The notes: generated by a model from the sequence alone, not told the origin. Counted from the first letter of the stretch, positions 52,004 to 62,330 are shown. The stretch is DNA of 64,000 nucleotides from Empedobacter brevis NBRC 14943 = ATCC 43319 (GCF_000382425.1 NZ_KB908294.1:1-64000), one strand, 5' to 3'. Translations and numbers: made by a program.

Positions 52004-53811
52004 TGAATGAAAATGTAAAATTAAAATTAGCGAGTTTACCCGAAACACCAGGTGTTTATCAGTATTATAACAAAAAAGGAGATTTGTTATACATTGGTAA
52101 AGCAAAAAATTTGAAACGCCGTGTTAATTCGTATTTCAATAAACAACACGATTCGAAACGTTTACGTGTTCTGGTAAGTAATATCGAAACGATTGAAACC
52201 ATAAACGTTAATTCTGAATATGATGCGTTGTTATTGGAAAATAATTTAATTAAGGAACATCAGCCGCGCTACAACATCTTATTAAGAGATGACAAAACCT
52301 ATCCTTGGATTTGTATTAAAAACGAACGGTTTCCGCGTATTTTTTCCACTCGAAATGTGATCAAAGATGGTTCTGAATATTTCGGACCCTATTCTAACGT
52401 CAAAACCATGAAAGTTTTGTTGAGTTTAATTAAAGAATTGTACCCCATCAGAACATGTTCATATGATTTGAGCGAAAAAAATATTGAACAGCACAAATTC
52501 AAAGTTTGTTTAGAATATCACATCGGAAATTGTCTTGGACCTTGCGAAGGTTTCCAAAGCGAAGAGGAATACAACGAACAAATTACCGCAATTCGTAATA
52601 TTATCAAAGGAGAATTTAACGAAGCCAAACAATATCTGGTCAATCAAATGACGAAATATGCAGTAGATTTGAAATTTGAGAAAGCACAAATCGTTAAAGA
52701 AAAAATCGAAGCTTTACAGCATTACCAAGCGCGATCAACTATTGTTTCTCCTACAATTACAAATGTTGATGTTTTTTCGATTTCGTCCGACGAAGAATAT
52801 GCCTATGTCAATTTCATGAAAATTTATCATGGTGCTATTATTCAGTCTCATACAGAAGAATGGAAAAAGAAATTGGACGAAACGGACGAAGATTTACTGG
52901 AACGGGCTATTATTGATTTTTCAGAACGATTTAATTTAACTTCTAAAGAAATTTATGTTCCTTTTGAATTAAGTTTAGAAATTCCTTTCCGAAAAATTAC
53001 AGTTCCCAAAATCGGAGAGAAAAAACATATCGTTGATTTATCCTTGAAAAATACACGAATTTATCGTTTAGAACAGCTCAAACAAACCAAAATTGTTGAT
53101 CCTGATCGTCATACCAATCGCATCATGAATCAGATGAAGGTGGATTTGCGTTTACCGGAAGAACCAAGACACATAGAAGGTTTTGACAACTCTAATATCC
53201 AAGGGACAAATCCGGTTTCGGCGTGTGTTGTTTTTAAGAATGGAAAACCGAGCAAAAAGGATTATCGAATTTTCAATGTCAAAACAGTTGAAGGCCCAAA
53301 TGACTTCGCAACAATGGAAGAAGTCATCGAGCGGCGATATTCCAGAATTTTGGCAGAAGGAGAATCATTGCCGCAATTGATTTTGATCGATGGAGGAAAA
53401 GGTCAATTAAGTTCCGCTTTGAAATCAATTGACAGATTAGGTTTACGTGGCAAAGTTTCTGTGATTGGAATTGCAAAACGTTTGGAAGAGATTTATTATC
53501 CGGATGATCCTTATCCTCTTTATTTAGATAAAAATTCTGAAACACTAAAAGTGCTTCAGCATGTTCGGGACGAATCGCACCGTTTTGGAATTACACGCCA
53601 TAGAAATCGCCGAAGCAAAAATGCGTACAATTCTGTTTTAGAGAAAATAGAAGGGATTGGTCCGCAAACAATTAAAGAATTATTAACAAATTTTAAGTCG
53701 GTAGAAAGAATAAAAAACGCATCTTTGTTAGAGTTAACTGATCTTATAGGAAAATCTAAAGCAAAAAAAATAAAAGATTATTTTTCGAATGATGAAAAAT
53801 CTACTAATTGA
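52003..53811 (+). CDS. uvrC: Excinuclease ABC subunit C
   Basis: A 602-residue protein that makes both incisions in nucleotide excision repair. The GIY-YIG domain (GVYQYYNKKGDLLYIGKAKN, about 17-36), UvrB-binding UVR region (about 200-235), RNase H-like C-terminal nuclease (EGFDNSNIQGTNPVSACVVF) and HhH end (IEGIGPQTIKELLTNF) are all present. The ATG at 52003 shares one base with the stop of the upstream helicase gene (TGATG). Confidence 0.96.
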   Translation: MNENVKLKLASLPETPGVYQYYNKKGDLLYIGKAKNLKRRVNSYFNKQHDSKRLRVLVSNIETIETINVNSEYDALLLENNLIKEHQPRYNILLRDDKTYPWICIKNERFPRIFSTRNVIKDGSEYFGPYSNVKTMKVLLSLIKELYPIRTCSYDLSEKNIEQHKFKVCLEYHIGNCLGPCEGFQSEEEYNEQITAIRNIIKGEFNEAKQYLVNQMTKYAVDLKFEKAQIVKEKIEALQHYQARSTIVSPTITNVDVFSISSDEEYAYVNFMKIYHGAIIQSHTEEWKKKLDETDEDLLERAIIDFSERFNLTSKEIYVPFELSLEIPFRKITVPKIGEKKHIVDLSLKNTRIYRLEQLKQTKIVDPDRHTNRIMNQMKVDLRLPEEPRHIEGFDNSNIQGTNPVSACVVFKNGKPSKKDYRIFNVKTVEGPNDFATMEEVIERRYSRILAEGESLPQLILIDGGKGQLSSALKSIDRLGLRGKVSVIGIAKRLEEIYYPDDPYPLYLDKNSETLKVLQHVRDESHRFGITRHRNRRSKNAYNSVLEKIEGIGPQTIKELLTNFKSVERIKNASLLELTDLIGKSKAKKIKDYFSNDEKSTN

Positions 53812-54232
53812 CAGAGATTTAACTTCTCTTTTGAACAACCCGAAATTACAAGCCATTTTGGCAATTGTTCCTATCACCTTATTTGTTCTTGGCTTATTAA
53901 GTTATTTTGGTATTTTTTATTCTATGTTCAGCACACTTGATGCTCAGCTAGGGCATATGGGAAATTCCAAATCATTATTAAGTGCTTTGTTAGGAAACCT
54001 TATTATATTCATTTTCTTAGTGTTGATGAGTTTCTTTACAGGAGTTATTTCCTTTGTTTACTTTATTGTACATGCTTTAAAAAATCCTAATCTAATTAAA
54101 AGTGATGACCGTTTAGTTTGGATTACGGCAATTATCTTTGGCAATGGAATAGGAATATTCATCTATTGGCTTGTACAAATCAAACGAAAAAAACCTCGTC
54201 CTGTTATCGATTTATACACAGACGATATTTAA
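53789..54232 (+). CDS. Membrane protein of unknown function after uvrC
   Basis: A 147-residue protein with three membrane segments (about 23-47, 68-95 and 108-128) and a basic tail (QIKRKKPRP). It resembles PLD-nuclease-N-terminal-like or small four-helix membrane proteins, but I am not sure of the family. It overlaps the end of uvrC by 23 bp and is followed by a terminator. Confidence 0.75.
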   Translation: MMKNLLIDRDLTSLLNNPKLQAILAIVPITLFVLGLLSYFGIFYSMFSTLDAQLGHMGNSKSLLSALLGNLIIFIFLVLMSFFTGVISFVYFIVHALKNPNLIKSDDRLVWITAIIFGNGIGIFIYWLVQIKRKKPRPVIDLYTDDI

Positions 54233-54238
54233 AATATA

Positions 54239-54274
54239 AAACTGCTTTACAATTTCATAAAGCAGTTTTTTTTA
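54239..54274 (+). terminator. Terminator after the uvrC operon
   Basis: ACTGCTTTA (54241-54249) pairs with TAAAGCAGT (54258-54266) across an 8-base loop, followed by a run of T. Confidence 0.85.
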
Positions 54275-54322
54275 TCTTATCAATCAAAATTTCGTACCTT
54301 TTCTACTCTAAATCATGAAATT

Positions 54323-54820
54323 ATGAACATAGTAGAACTATTGGTAACAGAATTGCAAAACGAATATCAAATAACAAAAGAATTTGTTGCAAAATTTCCA
54401 AGTGATAAGGCAGATTATAAGCCACATGAAAAAAGTATGGATATCACAACTTTGACAAATCATATTGTCGAAATTTTTGCTTGGCCGGCTCTAATTTTAA
54501 CAACAGATAAATTAGACTTTGCAGCCGGAGATTACAAGCCTACAAATTATACAACTGCTGATGATTTACTGAAGAAATTAGATGCTGATGATCAAGTTGG
54601 AAAAGAAGCGTTAGAAAATGCATCTGAAGATGATTTAATCAAAAATTGGAAAATAGTAGCCGGAGAAACTGTTTATGCTGATTATACAAAATATGAAGCA
54701 ATTCGTCATGCATTGAATCAAATTACACATCACCGCGCTCAATTAGGTGTTTATTTCCGTTTACTTGGCATTGCTTTACCTTCAAGCTATGGTCCAAGTG
54801 CTGATTCTCAAAAATTTTAA
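54323..54820 (+). CDS. DinB-family metal-dependent enzyme-like protein
   Basis: A 165-residue four-helix protein of the DinB/YfiT superfamily. The metal-binding histidines are visible in TTLTNHIVEIFAWP (H48 region) and NQITHHRAQLGVYFRLLG (H135-H136 region). Family members use a metal site for thiol transferase or hydrolase reactions; the substrate here is unknown. Single-gene unit. Confidence 0.88.
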   Translation: MNIVELLVTELQNEYQITKEFVAKFPSDKADYKPHEKSMDITTLTNHIVEIFAWPALILTTDKLDFAAGDYKPTNYTTADDLLKKLDADDQVGKEALENASEDDLIKNWKIVAGETVYADYTKYEAIRHALNQITHHRAQLGVYFRLLGIALPSSYGPSADSQKF

Positions 54821-54827
54821 ATAAAAA

Positions 54828-54850
54828 AAGACCTCTTAACAAGAGGTCTT
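54828..54850. terminator. Terminator between the dinB-like gene and gcvT (distal)
   Basis: AAGACCTCTT (54828-54837) and AAGAGGTCTT (54841-54850) form a perfect 10-bp stem with a 3-base loop. The A-tract on the left gives T residues on the minus strand, and the right flank is weaker, so it may work mainly for minus-strand transcripts. Confidence 0.7.
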
Positions 54851-55054
54851 AAAATCATAATTAGTGTTAATTCATATTACTTAATTGGTAATATCATTTA
54901 CTCAAAAATATAACATATATCATCTTTAAACAAATCTAGTTAAGATTTTTTTTAATAATTCTTAACATTTTTATTAGATTCTCACTTTTCAATCAGTTTT
55001 TTTTATTTTATCTAAATAAGACATCAAGAAAAAACAGGATTTATTATGAATATC

Positions 55055-55089
55055 AAAAAAAGCTTTCGATAAATTCGAAAGCTTTTTTT
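55055..55089. terminator. Bidirectional terminator after gcvT
   Basis: AAAAAAAGCTTTCGA (55055-55069) pairs with TCGAAAGCTTTTTTT (55075-55089), 15 bp with a 5-base loop. It lies 25 bp after the minus-strand gcvT stop. The 200 bp between the two hairpins holds no gene. Confidence 0.88.
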
Positions 55090-55113
55090 CTATTTTTAAA
55101 AATAATCGTCTAG

Positions 55114-56190
55114 TTAAACAAAAGGTGTTTTCACAACTTCCGCTAATATATTTTTATCTCGAATCTGAATTCGGATTGAAGTTCCAACTTTTGCAAAATC
55201 TGTATGCACATAAGCCAAACCTATTCCTTGTTTCAGCATTGGAGATTGAGTTCCAGAAGTCACAATACCGATTGTATTTTCATGATCATCAACCACTTTA
55301 TAATCGTGACGAGGAATCCCTCTTTCAATCATCTTGAAACCAACTAACTTCTTTTCTACTCCTGCTTCTTTTTGTGCTTTTAAAATATCAGAAGAAATAA
55401 AGTTTGTGTCCAATTTCGTTACCCAACCTAAACCTGCTTCGTATGGAGTTGTCTCATCATTGATATCGTTTCCATACAGACAATATCCTTTTTCCAAACG
55501 CAATGTATCACGAGAAGCCAATCCACATGGTTCAATCTCGAAAGGTTTACCGGCTTCCATCACTTTATCCCACATTTCATTCGCTTGTTCGTTCGCAAAA
55601 TAAATTTCAAAACCGCCCGAACCAGTATATCCTGTTGCTGAGATAATCACATTATCTATCCCTGCAAATGTCCCAATAGCAAAGTGATAAAAAGGAATCT
55701 CTGATAAATTAATTGCCGTTAAAGACTGCATCGCTTCAATTGCTTTTGGTCCTTGAATTGCCAACAAAGACATTTCATCCGACTTATTTGTCAATTCTAC
55801 TCCAAATGTATTGTGCTTGTTCATCCAGTCCCAATCTTTCTCAATATTAGAAGCATTGACTACTGCCATCCATTCATCATCAGAGATTTTGTAAATAATT
55901 AAATCATCTACAATTCCTCCTTTTTCATTGGGCATTGCGTTATATTGAGCTTGACCAACTGCAACTTTTGTTACATCATTCGTCAGTAAATATTGTAATA
56001 AATCTGTTGCTTTTTCTCCTTTTAAAAAGAATTGTCCCATGTGAGAAACGTCAAAAACACCAACCTTTTCGCGAACAGCAAAATGTTCTTGGTTAACACC
56101 TGCGTATTGCACTGGCATTTCATATCCAGCAAAAGGAACCATTTTTGCACCTAAATCTTTGTGCTTTTGGTTTAATGCAGTTACTTTCAT
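55114..56190 (-). CDS. gcvT: Glycine cleavage system T protein (aminomethyltransferase)
   Basis: A 358-residue tetrahydrofolate-dependent enzyme that releases ammonia from the aminomethyl-lipoyl arm of GcvH. Motifs include [15 protein letters not shown] (about 17-31), FDVSHMGQF (about 46-54) and [15 protein letters not shown] (about 185-199). The length is normal. Single-gene unit with a strong terminator. Confidence 0.96.
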   Translation of the reverse strand: MKVTALNQKHKDLGAKMVPFAGYEMPVQYAGVNQEHFAVREKVGVFDVSHMGQFFLKGEKATDLLQYLLTNDVTKVAVGQAQYNAMPNEKGGIVDDLIIYKISDDEWMAVVNASNIEKDWDWMNKHNTFGVELTNKSDEMSLLAIQGPKAIEAMQSLTAINLSEIPFYHFAIGTFAGIDNVIISATGYTGSGGFEIYFANEQANEMWDKVMEAGKPFEIEPCGLASRDTLRLEKGYCLYGNDINDETTPYEAGLGWVTKLDTNFISSDILKAQKEAGVEKKLVGFKMIERGIPRHDYKVVDDHENTIGIVTSGTQSPMLKQGIGLAYVHTDFAKVGTSIRIQIRDKNILAEVVKTPFV

Positions 56191-56269
56191 TGTTTGTTTG
56201 CTTTGATAAGTTTATAATTCTCCCAAAAATAAGGAATTAATTGTTAGGAAGATTTCTTAATAGTGAAGA

Positions 56270-56632
56270 TTATCTAATTTTATGAATAATTTTTAGATCT
56301 CCTGTAGTCGCCTTATAAGGCTCGAAACGCATAATTGATTTTCCTTTGCCAAACTTATTCATAAATTTTTCGTTTATTTTTCCAGATAGTTTTACGGGTT
56401 GACAACCTTCGCAAGGAACAATCAGAATGGTATCATTCACTTTTCCTTTTATTTTTACAATTTCGTACGAATAATCTTTATCCAAACGTGATTTAATACT
56501 ATTTTCAAGTGACTGATCAAAGTTTTTTACAAAGAAAACCCGTCGGTCTTTATTGCTTCCAATAATAATCGCTACACCAACTAAAATTAATAAAACGACA
56601 ATTGATATCGTCAAAATTTTTTTAAAATCCAT
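56270..56632 (-). CDS. Membrane-anchored protein of unknown function with a CEGC motif
   Basis: A 120-residue protein with one N-terminal membrane helix (about 5-25) and a small outer domain holding VPCEGCQPVKLSG, a CxxC pair. I recognise no family. I start it at the ATG at 56632 (MDFKKILTIS) because the longer frame overlaps the divergent neighbour. The CxxC might bind metal or be redox active (inference). Confidence 0.65.
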   Translation of the reverse strand: MDFKKILTISIVVLLILVGVAIIIGSNKDRRVFFVKNFDQSLENSIKSRLDKDYSYEIVKIKGKVNDTILIVPCEGCQPVKLSGKINEKFMNKFGKGKSIMRFEPYKATTGDLKIIHKIR

Positions 56633-56675
56633 CTTTTTGGTTAATTCGTAGTTTAAAAGTAATAATTCATTCCCA

Positions 56676-57350
56676 ATGAAAAAAATATTCATTTTATTTC
56701 CTATCTTTTTCATCTTATTTACATTGACAATGAATAGTTGCTCAAAGATGAAAATTGCAACAGAAGAACAATTTATTTCAATCAAAAATATTCAAAATGG
56801 GGATTTGATTTTTGTTGGTGCACAAACCGAAGAACTTTCAGGTGCAATTAGTCGGGTGACTAAGCTATCTGACCAAACAAATTTTGATCATGTTGGATTG
56901 ATTGAAAAAACATCTGATTCTATTTTTGTTTTGCATGCTGCTCCAATGGGAGGATCGCAACGAGAAGAAATTCATCATTTTTATACTTCACAAACCGAAA
57001 AAAATAATCAAATTGTCATTTATCGTCTCAAAAAAGAATATCAATCAACGATTCCTCATGCAATTGAAAAAGCAAAAACCATGCTCGGAAAACCTTATAA
57101 TTGGTTATATATTTTGAATGATAACGAATTATATTGTTCGGATTTTGTGGAAAGAGCTTTTCGTGATGATAAAGTTTTTGAGCTGATTCCGATGAATTTC
57201 AAAAATAAAGAAACCGGAATTATTGATAATTTTTGGGTAGATTTTTATCGTAAAAAAGGAAAAGAAGTTCCACAAGACGAACCAGGAACCAATCCGAATC
57301 AATTGGCAACTTCTGAAAAACTAATCAGAATTGGAGAATTTAAACTCTAA
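56676..57350 (+). CDS. YiiX-like NlpC/P60-superfamily cysteine hydrolase, lipoprotein
   Basis: A 224-residue lipoprotein (lipobox NSC at about residue 22). The papain-like permuted fold shows NGDLIFVGAQ, then NFDHVGLIEKTSD with the catalytic-type histidine (FDHVG) and ELYCSDFVERAF with the cysteine. The family acts on lipids or cell-wall peptides; the substrate is not known. It is transcribed divergently from the CEGC protein. Confidence 0.85.
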   Translation: MKKIFILFPIFFILFTLTMNSCSKMKIATEEQFISIKNIQNGDLIFVGAQTEELSGAISRVTKLSDQTNFDHVGLIEKTSDSIFVLHAAPMGGSQREEIHHFYTSQTEKNNQIVIYRLKKEYQSTIPHAIEKAKTMLGKPYNWLYILNDNELYCSDFVERAFRDDKVFELIPMNFKNKETGIIDNFWVDFYRKKGKEVPQDEPGTNPNQLATSEKLIRIGEFKL

Positions 57351-57460
57351 CTTATCTGATTTAAAAAAAATTATTTCAAAATCAAACACGTTTTTTAAAA
57401 CAATAAATGGAAAATTATAAAAAACAAATATGAAATGGGAATAATCCCTACTTTTACCAT

Positions 57461-57643
57461 ATGAAACAAAATATCATTTATAGTATCATTTTCTTTTTCG
57501 TGTTGTTTGGACTAAAATATTTGTTTGATAAAAGCGATACACAATCGATGTTAATTACTTCGGGAATTGGTGCAGCAATCTTTTTTGTTTACCGTGTGCT
57601 TGTCCGAAAAATGTTATACAAACAAAAAGACCAGGAAAACTAA
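57461..57643 (+). CDS. Small two-helix membrane protein
   Basis: A 60-residue protein with two membrane segments (about 4-22 and 31-48) and a basic tail. No family recognised. A terminator hairpin overlaps its stop codon. Confidence 0.6.
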   Translation: MKQNIIYSIIFFFVLFGLKYLFDKSDTQSMLITSGIGAAIFFVYRVLVRKMLYKQKDQEN

Positions 57644-57659
57644 TTTCTCTGGTCTTTTT
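57624..57659. terminator. Bidirectional terminator overlapping two convergent stops
   Basis: AAAAAGACCAG (57624-57634) pairs with CTGGTCTTTTT (57649-57659), 11 bp with a 14-base loop. It overlaps the last codons of the small membrane protein and of the peroxiredoxin gene, so both coding ends form the stem. Confidence 0.8.
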
Positions 57660-58092
57660 TTATCGCTTTCATCGCTTCTTCGATATGCACATTGGCCACA
57701 TTCGAAACAATATGTTCTATTAGTTGTCCTTGTTTATTGAATACAAATGTTTCACGCGGCGTGAGTAATCCAAATTTCTTTTTAATTCCTAACAACTTCG
57801 ACAATTTTGCTCCTTTATCCGAAAGCAATGGAAAATTGAGCTGATGTTTCGTATAAAATCTTTCGTGCGAAGAAGTTGATTGCCCATTAATTCCGACTAC
57901 AACAGCATCTAATGCATTAAAATCTGCATTTACATCACGAAATTCACATACTTCTTTTGTACACGTTGGTGTAAAGTCCATCGGATAAAAGAAAAGGACA
58001 AAGTATTTTTTGTATAAAAATTCGTCCGAATTGAACCAATTTCCTTTGTTATCTTCCAACGAAAAAGTTGGGATATGACTTCCTATTTTCAT
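57640..58092 (-). CDS. BCP/AhpC-type peroxiredoxin
   Basis: A 150-residue thiol peroxidase. The peroxidatic cysteine lies in FYPMDFTPTCTKEVCEFRD (PxxxTPxCT), and a second cysteine five residues later may resolve it, as in BCP enzymes. It reduces hydroperoxides with thioredoxin-type donors. It ends 4 bp into the following queD frame and is probably co-transcribed with queD and idi. Confidence 0.93.
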   Translation of the reverse strand: MKIGSHIPTFSLEDNKGNWFNSDEFLYKKYFVLFFYPMDFTPTCTKEVCEFRDVNADFNALDAVVVGINGQSTSSHERFYTKHQLNFPLLSDKGAKLSKLLGIKKKFGLLTPRETFVFNKQGQLIEHIVSNVANVHIEEAMKAIKKDQRN

Positions 58093-58499
58093 TCGCCAGT
58101 GTATTCTACAAAATTACGAGGAGTCTCATATAATGTTACTTTCAATTCTAAGCCTGAAGCTAATTTTGCACGAATTTTATTCCAAATCAAAATCACAATA
58201 TTCTCAGCTGTCGGATTAACAGTTTTAAATTCTTCAATGTCTACATTTAGATTTTTGTGATCCAGGTAATCTTCGACTTCAACTTCAATAATTTTACGTA
58301 ACTGATCCAAATTCATCACAAATCCGGTTTCCGGATCAACTTCTCCTTTTACCGAAACTATAATTTCATAATTATGTCCATGATAATTCGGATAAGAACA
58401 TTTTCCAAAAACTTTAAAATTTTGTTCGTCGCTCCAAGTTTGATTAAATAATCGATGTGCTGCGTTAAAATGTGCTTTTCTGTTGACCGTCACTTTCAT
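58089..58499 (-). CDS. queD: 6-carboxytetrahydropterin synthase
   Basis: A 136-residue enzyme of queuosine precursor synthesis. KAHFNAAHRL (about 7-16) and YPNYHGHNYEIIVSVKG (about 37-53) supply the zinc histidines, and the catalytic cysteine is in KCSYPNYHGH. It overlaps the peroxiredoxin gene by 4 bp. Confidence 0.94.
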   Translation of the reverse strand: MKVTVNRKAHFNAAHRLFNQTWSDEQNFKVFGKCSYPNYHGHNYEIIVSVKGEVDPETGFVMNLDQLRKIIEVEVEDYLDHKNLNVDIEEFKTVNPTAENIVILIWNKIRAKLASGLELKVTLYETPRNFVEYTGE

Positions 58500-58511
58500 C
58501 TGTATAATTAT

Positions 58512-59027
58512 TTATTCTTCAATATACGAAACGTAATGTTCAAAAATTATTTTGAACCAAGCCGTATAATTCTGAGGATTTTTTTCTATATCTTTTTTCA
58601 AATCATCTAACTCTACCCAACGATAAGCCATCACTTCATCCGGATTCAAATTTGGCTCATCGTCAAATGTCCCAATAAAAACGTGATCCAGTTCATGTTC
58701 TGTTAAGTCATTTTCCAAATGAGCTTTATAAATAAAATTAAATTTATATTCCAATTCACAATCAAACCCCATTTCTTCTTGTAAACGTCTATGTGCAGCT
58801 TCTTCATAAGTTTCCTTATCACGCGGATGGCTGCAACACGTATTGGTCCACAGTGTCGGAGAATGATATTTAGTTGCAGCTCTTTGCTGAATCATCAATT
58901 CACCTTTCGAATTGAAAACAAAAACAGAAAATGCACGATGCAACAATCCGGCTACATGAGCTTGTTGTTTCTCCATCAATCCTAATTTTTGATCATCTTG
59001 ATCAACTAAAACTACGAATTCTTTCAT
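58512..59027 (-). CDS. idi: Isopentenyl-diphosphate delta-isomerase, type 1
   Basis: A 171-residue NUDIX-fold enzyme that converts IPP to DMAPP. WTNTCCSHPRDKETYEEAAH holds the active-site cysteine, RRLQEEMGFD the NUDIX part, and TEHELDHVFIG the second catalytic region (EHE, glutamate). Length typical of type 1 enzymes. Confidence 0.95.
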   Translation of the reverse strand: MKEFVVLVDQDDQKLGLMEKQQAHVAGLLHRAFSVFVFNSKGELMIQQRAATKYHSPTLWTNTCCSHPRDKETYEEAAHRRLQEEMGFDCELEYKFNFIYKAHLENDLTEHELDHVFIGTFDDEPNLNPDEVMAYRWVELDDLKKDIEKNPQNYTAWFKIIFEHYVSYIEE

Positions 59028-59054
59028 GTAACAAAAATAACCTTTTATACAGGA

Positions 59055-59768
59055 TTAAAAAAGAAGTTCAATTTCTTTGTGTTTAAACTCTCTCAATTCT
59101 TGGTTAATTTCAATCAAAAGATTTCCGGCTTCATTCACATCACGAATAATTCCATTCGTTTCCTCCCCGTTTAATATAAATGTAGAATTTTCATCTTTTC
59201 TAAACAAATTATCCAAATAAGTTTGATGAATTTGATTGAAATCTTTCTGTTCTAAAATGGAATATTCTGCCTCAAATAAATGCATTAAACCTGCCAAAAT
59301 TTCCTCGATGTCATATTCTTTGTCAGTCACTTTCCGAATTGATGTAGCTTTTGGTAACTGATTAAAATCAGTTTGATTCACATTCATTCCAATTCCAATT
59401 ACCGAATTCATCCTTCCATTCGACCGGTGGTTTTCAATCAAAATGCCACACACCTTTTTATCATTGAGAATAATATCATTCGGCCATTTTACGTTTGATT
59501 TTGAATGAAATTGTTTTAAAAATAGACAAATAACATTCGAAATCCATTCGTTGAAATAGATTAATTCTTGAAAACTATAATCCGTTTTCAGTAAAAAACT
59601 AAAGGTTAAATTTTCGCCAGCAGTCACCTTCCATTCATTTCCAGCATAACCTTTTCCTTTTGTTTGATTTTTAGCATGTATGACAGTCCAACTATTGGCA
59701 TCTTTTTTGGACAATTCCACTAAGAACTCATTCGTATTAGGCAAAGAATCAAAACTAATTAAGTACAT
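59055..59768 (-). CDS. birA: Biotin-[acetyl-CoA carboxylase] ligase
   Basis: A 237-residue ligase without the N-terminal DNA-binding domain of E. coli BirA. KNQTKGKGYAGNEWKV holds the adenylate loop (GKGxxGxxW variant of GRGRxGRxW), and KWPNDIILNDKKVCGILIEN is the biotin-binding lysine motif. It attaches biotin to carboxylase carriers. It is divergent from rsfS. Confidence 0.93.
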   Translation of the reverse strand: MYLISFDSLPNTNEFLVELSKKDANSWTVIHAKNQTKGKGYAGNEWKVTAGENLTFSFLLKTDYSFQELIYFNEWISNVICLFLKQFHSKSNVKWPNDIILNDKKVCGILIENHRSNGRMNSVIGIGMNVNQTDFNQLPKATSIRKVTDKEYDIEEILAGLMHLFEAEYSILEQKDFNQIHQTYLDNLFRKDENSTFILNGEETNGIIRDVNEAGNLLIEINQELREFKHKEIELLF

Positions 59769-59835
59769 TTTTTTTACTACTTTTATACAGTGGTTAAAGT
59801 TATTTTAAAAAGTTTAAACTTTAATAAGGATTCAC

Positions 59836-59843
59836 TAAATTTG
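59836..59843 (+). promoter_or_regulatory. -7 box of the rsfS-ftsH unit
   Basis: TAAATTTG matches TAnnTTTG exactly, 18 bp upstream of the rsfS start codon. Confidence 0.5.
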
Positions 59844-59861
59844 CGAATTACAAAATAAAAG

Positions 59862-60230
59862 ATGATAGATACTCAATATACAAAAGACTTGCTGGATAGC
59901 ATTGTTGATGGAATTACAAATGTTAAAGGAGAAGAAATTACCATTCTAGACTTAAGAGAAATTGAAAATGCATTTTGCCAGTACTTTGTTATTTGTACAG
60001 GAAATTCTAATACACAAGTTAGTGCTTTAGCAGCTTCTATAGAAAGAACTGTAAAAACAGAAATGTCTGAAAGACCTTTTCATGTAGAAGGTACTCAAAA
60101 TAACCAATGGGTTTTGATCGATTACACCAATGTCATTGTCCATATTTTCCAAAAAGAATACAGAGAATATTACGATATCGAAAGTCTTTGGGGTGATGCC
60201 ATAGAGACACGTATCGAAATGGAATATTAA
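59862..60230 (+). CDS. rsfS: Ribosome silencing factor
   Basis: A 122-residue RsfS/Iojap protein. ITILDLREIENAFCQYFVIC and GNSNTQVSALAASIERTVK are family motifs, and W-V-L-I-D-Y (QWVLIDYTNVIVHIF) is the conserved core. It binds ribosomal protein L14 and blocks subunit joining in starvation. ftsH follows after 23 bp. Confidence 0.95.
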   Translation: MIDTQYTKDLLDSIVDGITNVKGEEITILDLREIENAFCQYFVICTGNSNTQVSALAASIERTVKTEMSERPFHVEGTQNNQWVLIDYTNVIVHIFQKEYREYYDIESLWGDAIETRIEMEY

Positions 60231-60253
60231 TCATAACTGAAACCAAAAAAAAA

Positions 60254-62266
60254 TTGAAAAAAAATAATTTTAAACCTTCGGGGTTTAATCCTACATGGAT
60301 TTATGCTATAATAGGATTATTGCTGATTGCCTTTCTGTTATTTTCTGATAATATTGGCGGTGTAGGCGGTACTACTAAAAATATTGACCGTACAACATTT
60401 CTTACTTATGTAGAAAAAGGATATGTCAAAGAAGCTGATTTAGAAAAAGAAACCGGACGAGTTAGTGTTTATTTAACTGATGCGGCACTGAATACGGAAG
60501 AATTTAAGAAATTCAAAAAATCAAATGAATCTTTAAACCCTTTTGCTACAGGTGCTCCTAATTTTACATTTAATGTCGCTGATGCAGGAAATTTTGAAAA
60601 AGATTTTTATGCGAATGTGGAAAAAAGTCCAAATAAGACTGCAAAACTTAATACGCTTGTATCAAATGGTTTTGGAGGATTATTTATGAATCTTTTCATT
60701 TCACTAATTTTCTTCGGATTAATTTACTTCTTACTGTTCAGAAGAATGGGTGCTGGAGGATCTGCCGGAGGAGGTGGAGGGATTTTCTCTGTAGGGAAAT
60801 CGAAAGCTAAATTATTTGAAGGTGATGACCACATCAAAACAACTTTCAAAGATGTAGCCGGATTAGAAGGTGCAAAAGAAGAAATTGAAGAGATTGTTGA
60901 ATTCTTAAAACATCCTGAAAAATTCACAAAATTAGGTGGACGAATTCCTAAAGGAGCCTTATTAGTAGGACCTCCTGGAACAGGTAAGACCTTATTAGCA
61001 AAAGCTGTAGCTGGAGAAGCAAAAGTTCCTTTCTTCTCATTATCAGGTTCAGATTTTGTTGAAATGTTTGTAGGAGTTGGTGCCTCTCGTGTGCGAGATT
61101 TATTTAAAAACGCAAAAGAAAAATCCCCTTCAATTATCTTTATTGATGAAGTTGATGCAATTGGACGTGCACGTGGAAAATCAAACTTCACAGGCTCTAA
61201 CGATGAACGTGAGAATACATTGAATCAGTTGTTAACAGAAATGGATGGTTTTGGAACAGAATCTAATGTCATCGTGATTGCTGCCACAAACCGTGCTGAT
61301 GTATTGGATAAAGCTTTGATGCGTCCAGGTCGTTTTGACCGTATTATTCACGTTGATTTACCTGAATTGAACGAACGTAAAGAAATTTTCGCAGTTCACT
61401 TGCGTCCTTTAAAATTAGGAGAAGATGTTGAAATTGAATTTTTAGCTAAACAAACACCGGGATTTTCCGGTGCAGATATCTTCAATGTTTGTAACGAAGC
61501 TGCTCTAGTTGCTGCTCGTAAAAACAAAGAAGTGGTAGAAAAACAAGACTTTTTAGATGCTGTTGACCGTATTATTGGTGGATTAGAGAAGAAAAGTAAA
61601 GTCATTAAACCTTCTGAGAAAAAACGTATTGCTTACCACGAAGCTGGTCATGCAACAATCGGATGGTTAACTGAACATGCTGCTCCATTGGTAAAAGTGA
61701 CGATTGTTCCTCGTGGACGTTCATTAGGTGCTGCTTGGTATTTACCGGAAGAAAGACAAATTACAACGACAGAACAATTGTTAGACGAAATGTGTATGAC
61801 AATGGGAGGTCGTGCTGCTGAGGAAGTCGTTTTTAGTAATATTTCTACAGGTGCATTAAGTGATTTAGAAAAAGTTACAAAACAAGCTTCTGCCATGGTT
61901 AGTATCTATGGTTTAAACAAAGAAGTTGGAAATGTATCTTATTATGATTCATCCGGACAAAACGAATATGGATTCAGTAAACCTTATTCTGAACAAACTG
62001 CTCAGGTAATTGATAAAGAAGTTAAAACAATGATCGAAGCTCAATACGATAGAGCAAAAGATATTTTGCGTGAACACCGTGATCAATTAGATGTTTTAGC
62101 TCAAAAATTAATTGAGAAAGAAGTTATTTTCAGAGAAGATTTAGAAGAAATTTTCGGACCAAGAAAATTTGTCAATGAGTTGGATCAATCAGAAGATAAA
62201 CAAGAACAAATTATTGAAACTGATCCGGAACAAATTATTCAGCCAGAATCTGGAAACGATATTTAA
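60254..62266 (+). CDS. ftsH: ATP-dependent zinc metalloprotease FtsH
   Basis: A 670-residue membrane AAA protease. Two membrane segments (about 15-30 and 142-160), a glycine-rich linker, then [14 protein letters not shown] (Walker A), [15 protein letters not shown] (Walker B), the SRH region and the zinc site [10 protein letters not shown]. It degrades misfolded and regulatory membrane proteins. The start is the TTG at 60254, which gives the conserved N-terminus ([13 protein letters not shown]). Confidence 0.97.
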   Translation: MKKNNFKPSGFNPTWIYAIIGLLLIAFLLFSDNIGGVGGTTKNIDRTTFLTYVEKGYVKEADLEKETGRVSVYLTDAALNTEEFKKFKKSNESLNPFATGAPNFTFNVADAGNFEKDFYANVEKSPNKTAKLNTLVSNGFGGLFMNLFISLIFFGLIYFLLFRRMGAGGSAGGGGGIFSVGKSKAKLFEGDDHIKTTFKDVAGLEGAKEEIEEIVEFLKHPEKFTKLGGRIPKGALLVGPPGTGKTLLAKAVAGEAKVPFFSLSGSDFVEMFVGVGASRVRDLFKNAKEKSPSIIFIDEVDAIGRARGKSNFTGSNDERENTLNQLLTEMDGFGTESNVIVIAATNRADVLDKALMRPGRFDRIIHVDLPELNERKEIFAVHLRPLKLGEDVEIEFLAKQTPGFSGADIFNVCNEAALVAARKNKEVVEKQDFLDAVDRIIGGLEKKSKVIKPSEKKRIAYHEAGHATIGWLTEHAAPLVKVTIVPRGRSLGAAWYLPEERQITTTEQLLDEMCMTMGGRAAEEVVFSNISTGALSDLEKVTKQASAMVSIYGLNKEVGNVSYYDSSGQNEYGFSKPYSEQTAQVIDKEVKTMIEAQYDRAKDILREHRDQLDVLAQKLIEKEVIFREDLEEIFGPRKFVNELDQSEDKQEQIIETDPEQIIQPESGNDI

Positions 62267-62300
62267 TTTTACAAGTTAAATTTTCTATTATAATTTAAAA

Positions 62301-62330
62301 AATCGTCTTAATAAGACGATTTTTTTTTTA
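62301..62330 (+). terminator. Terminator after ftsH
   Basis: AATCGTCTT (62301-62309) pairs with AAGACGATT (62313-62321), a 9-bp stem with a 3-base loop followed by T residues. Confidence 0.88.

Noticed and set aside
54821-55113. Possible small gene between the dinB-like gene and gcvT
   Set aside because: The stretch is very AT-rich and contains two terminator hairpins but no frame with a start and plausible protein.
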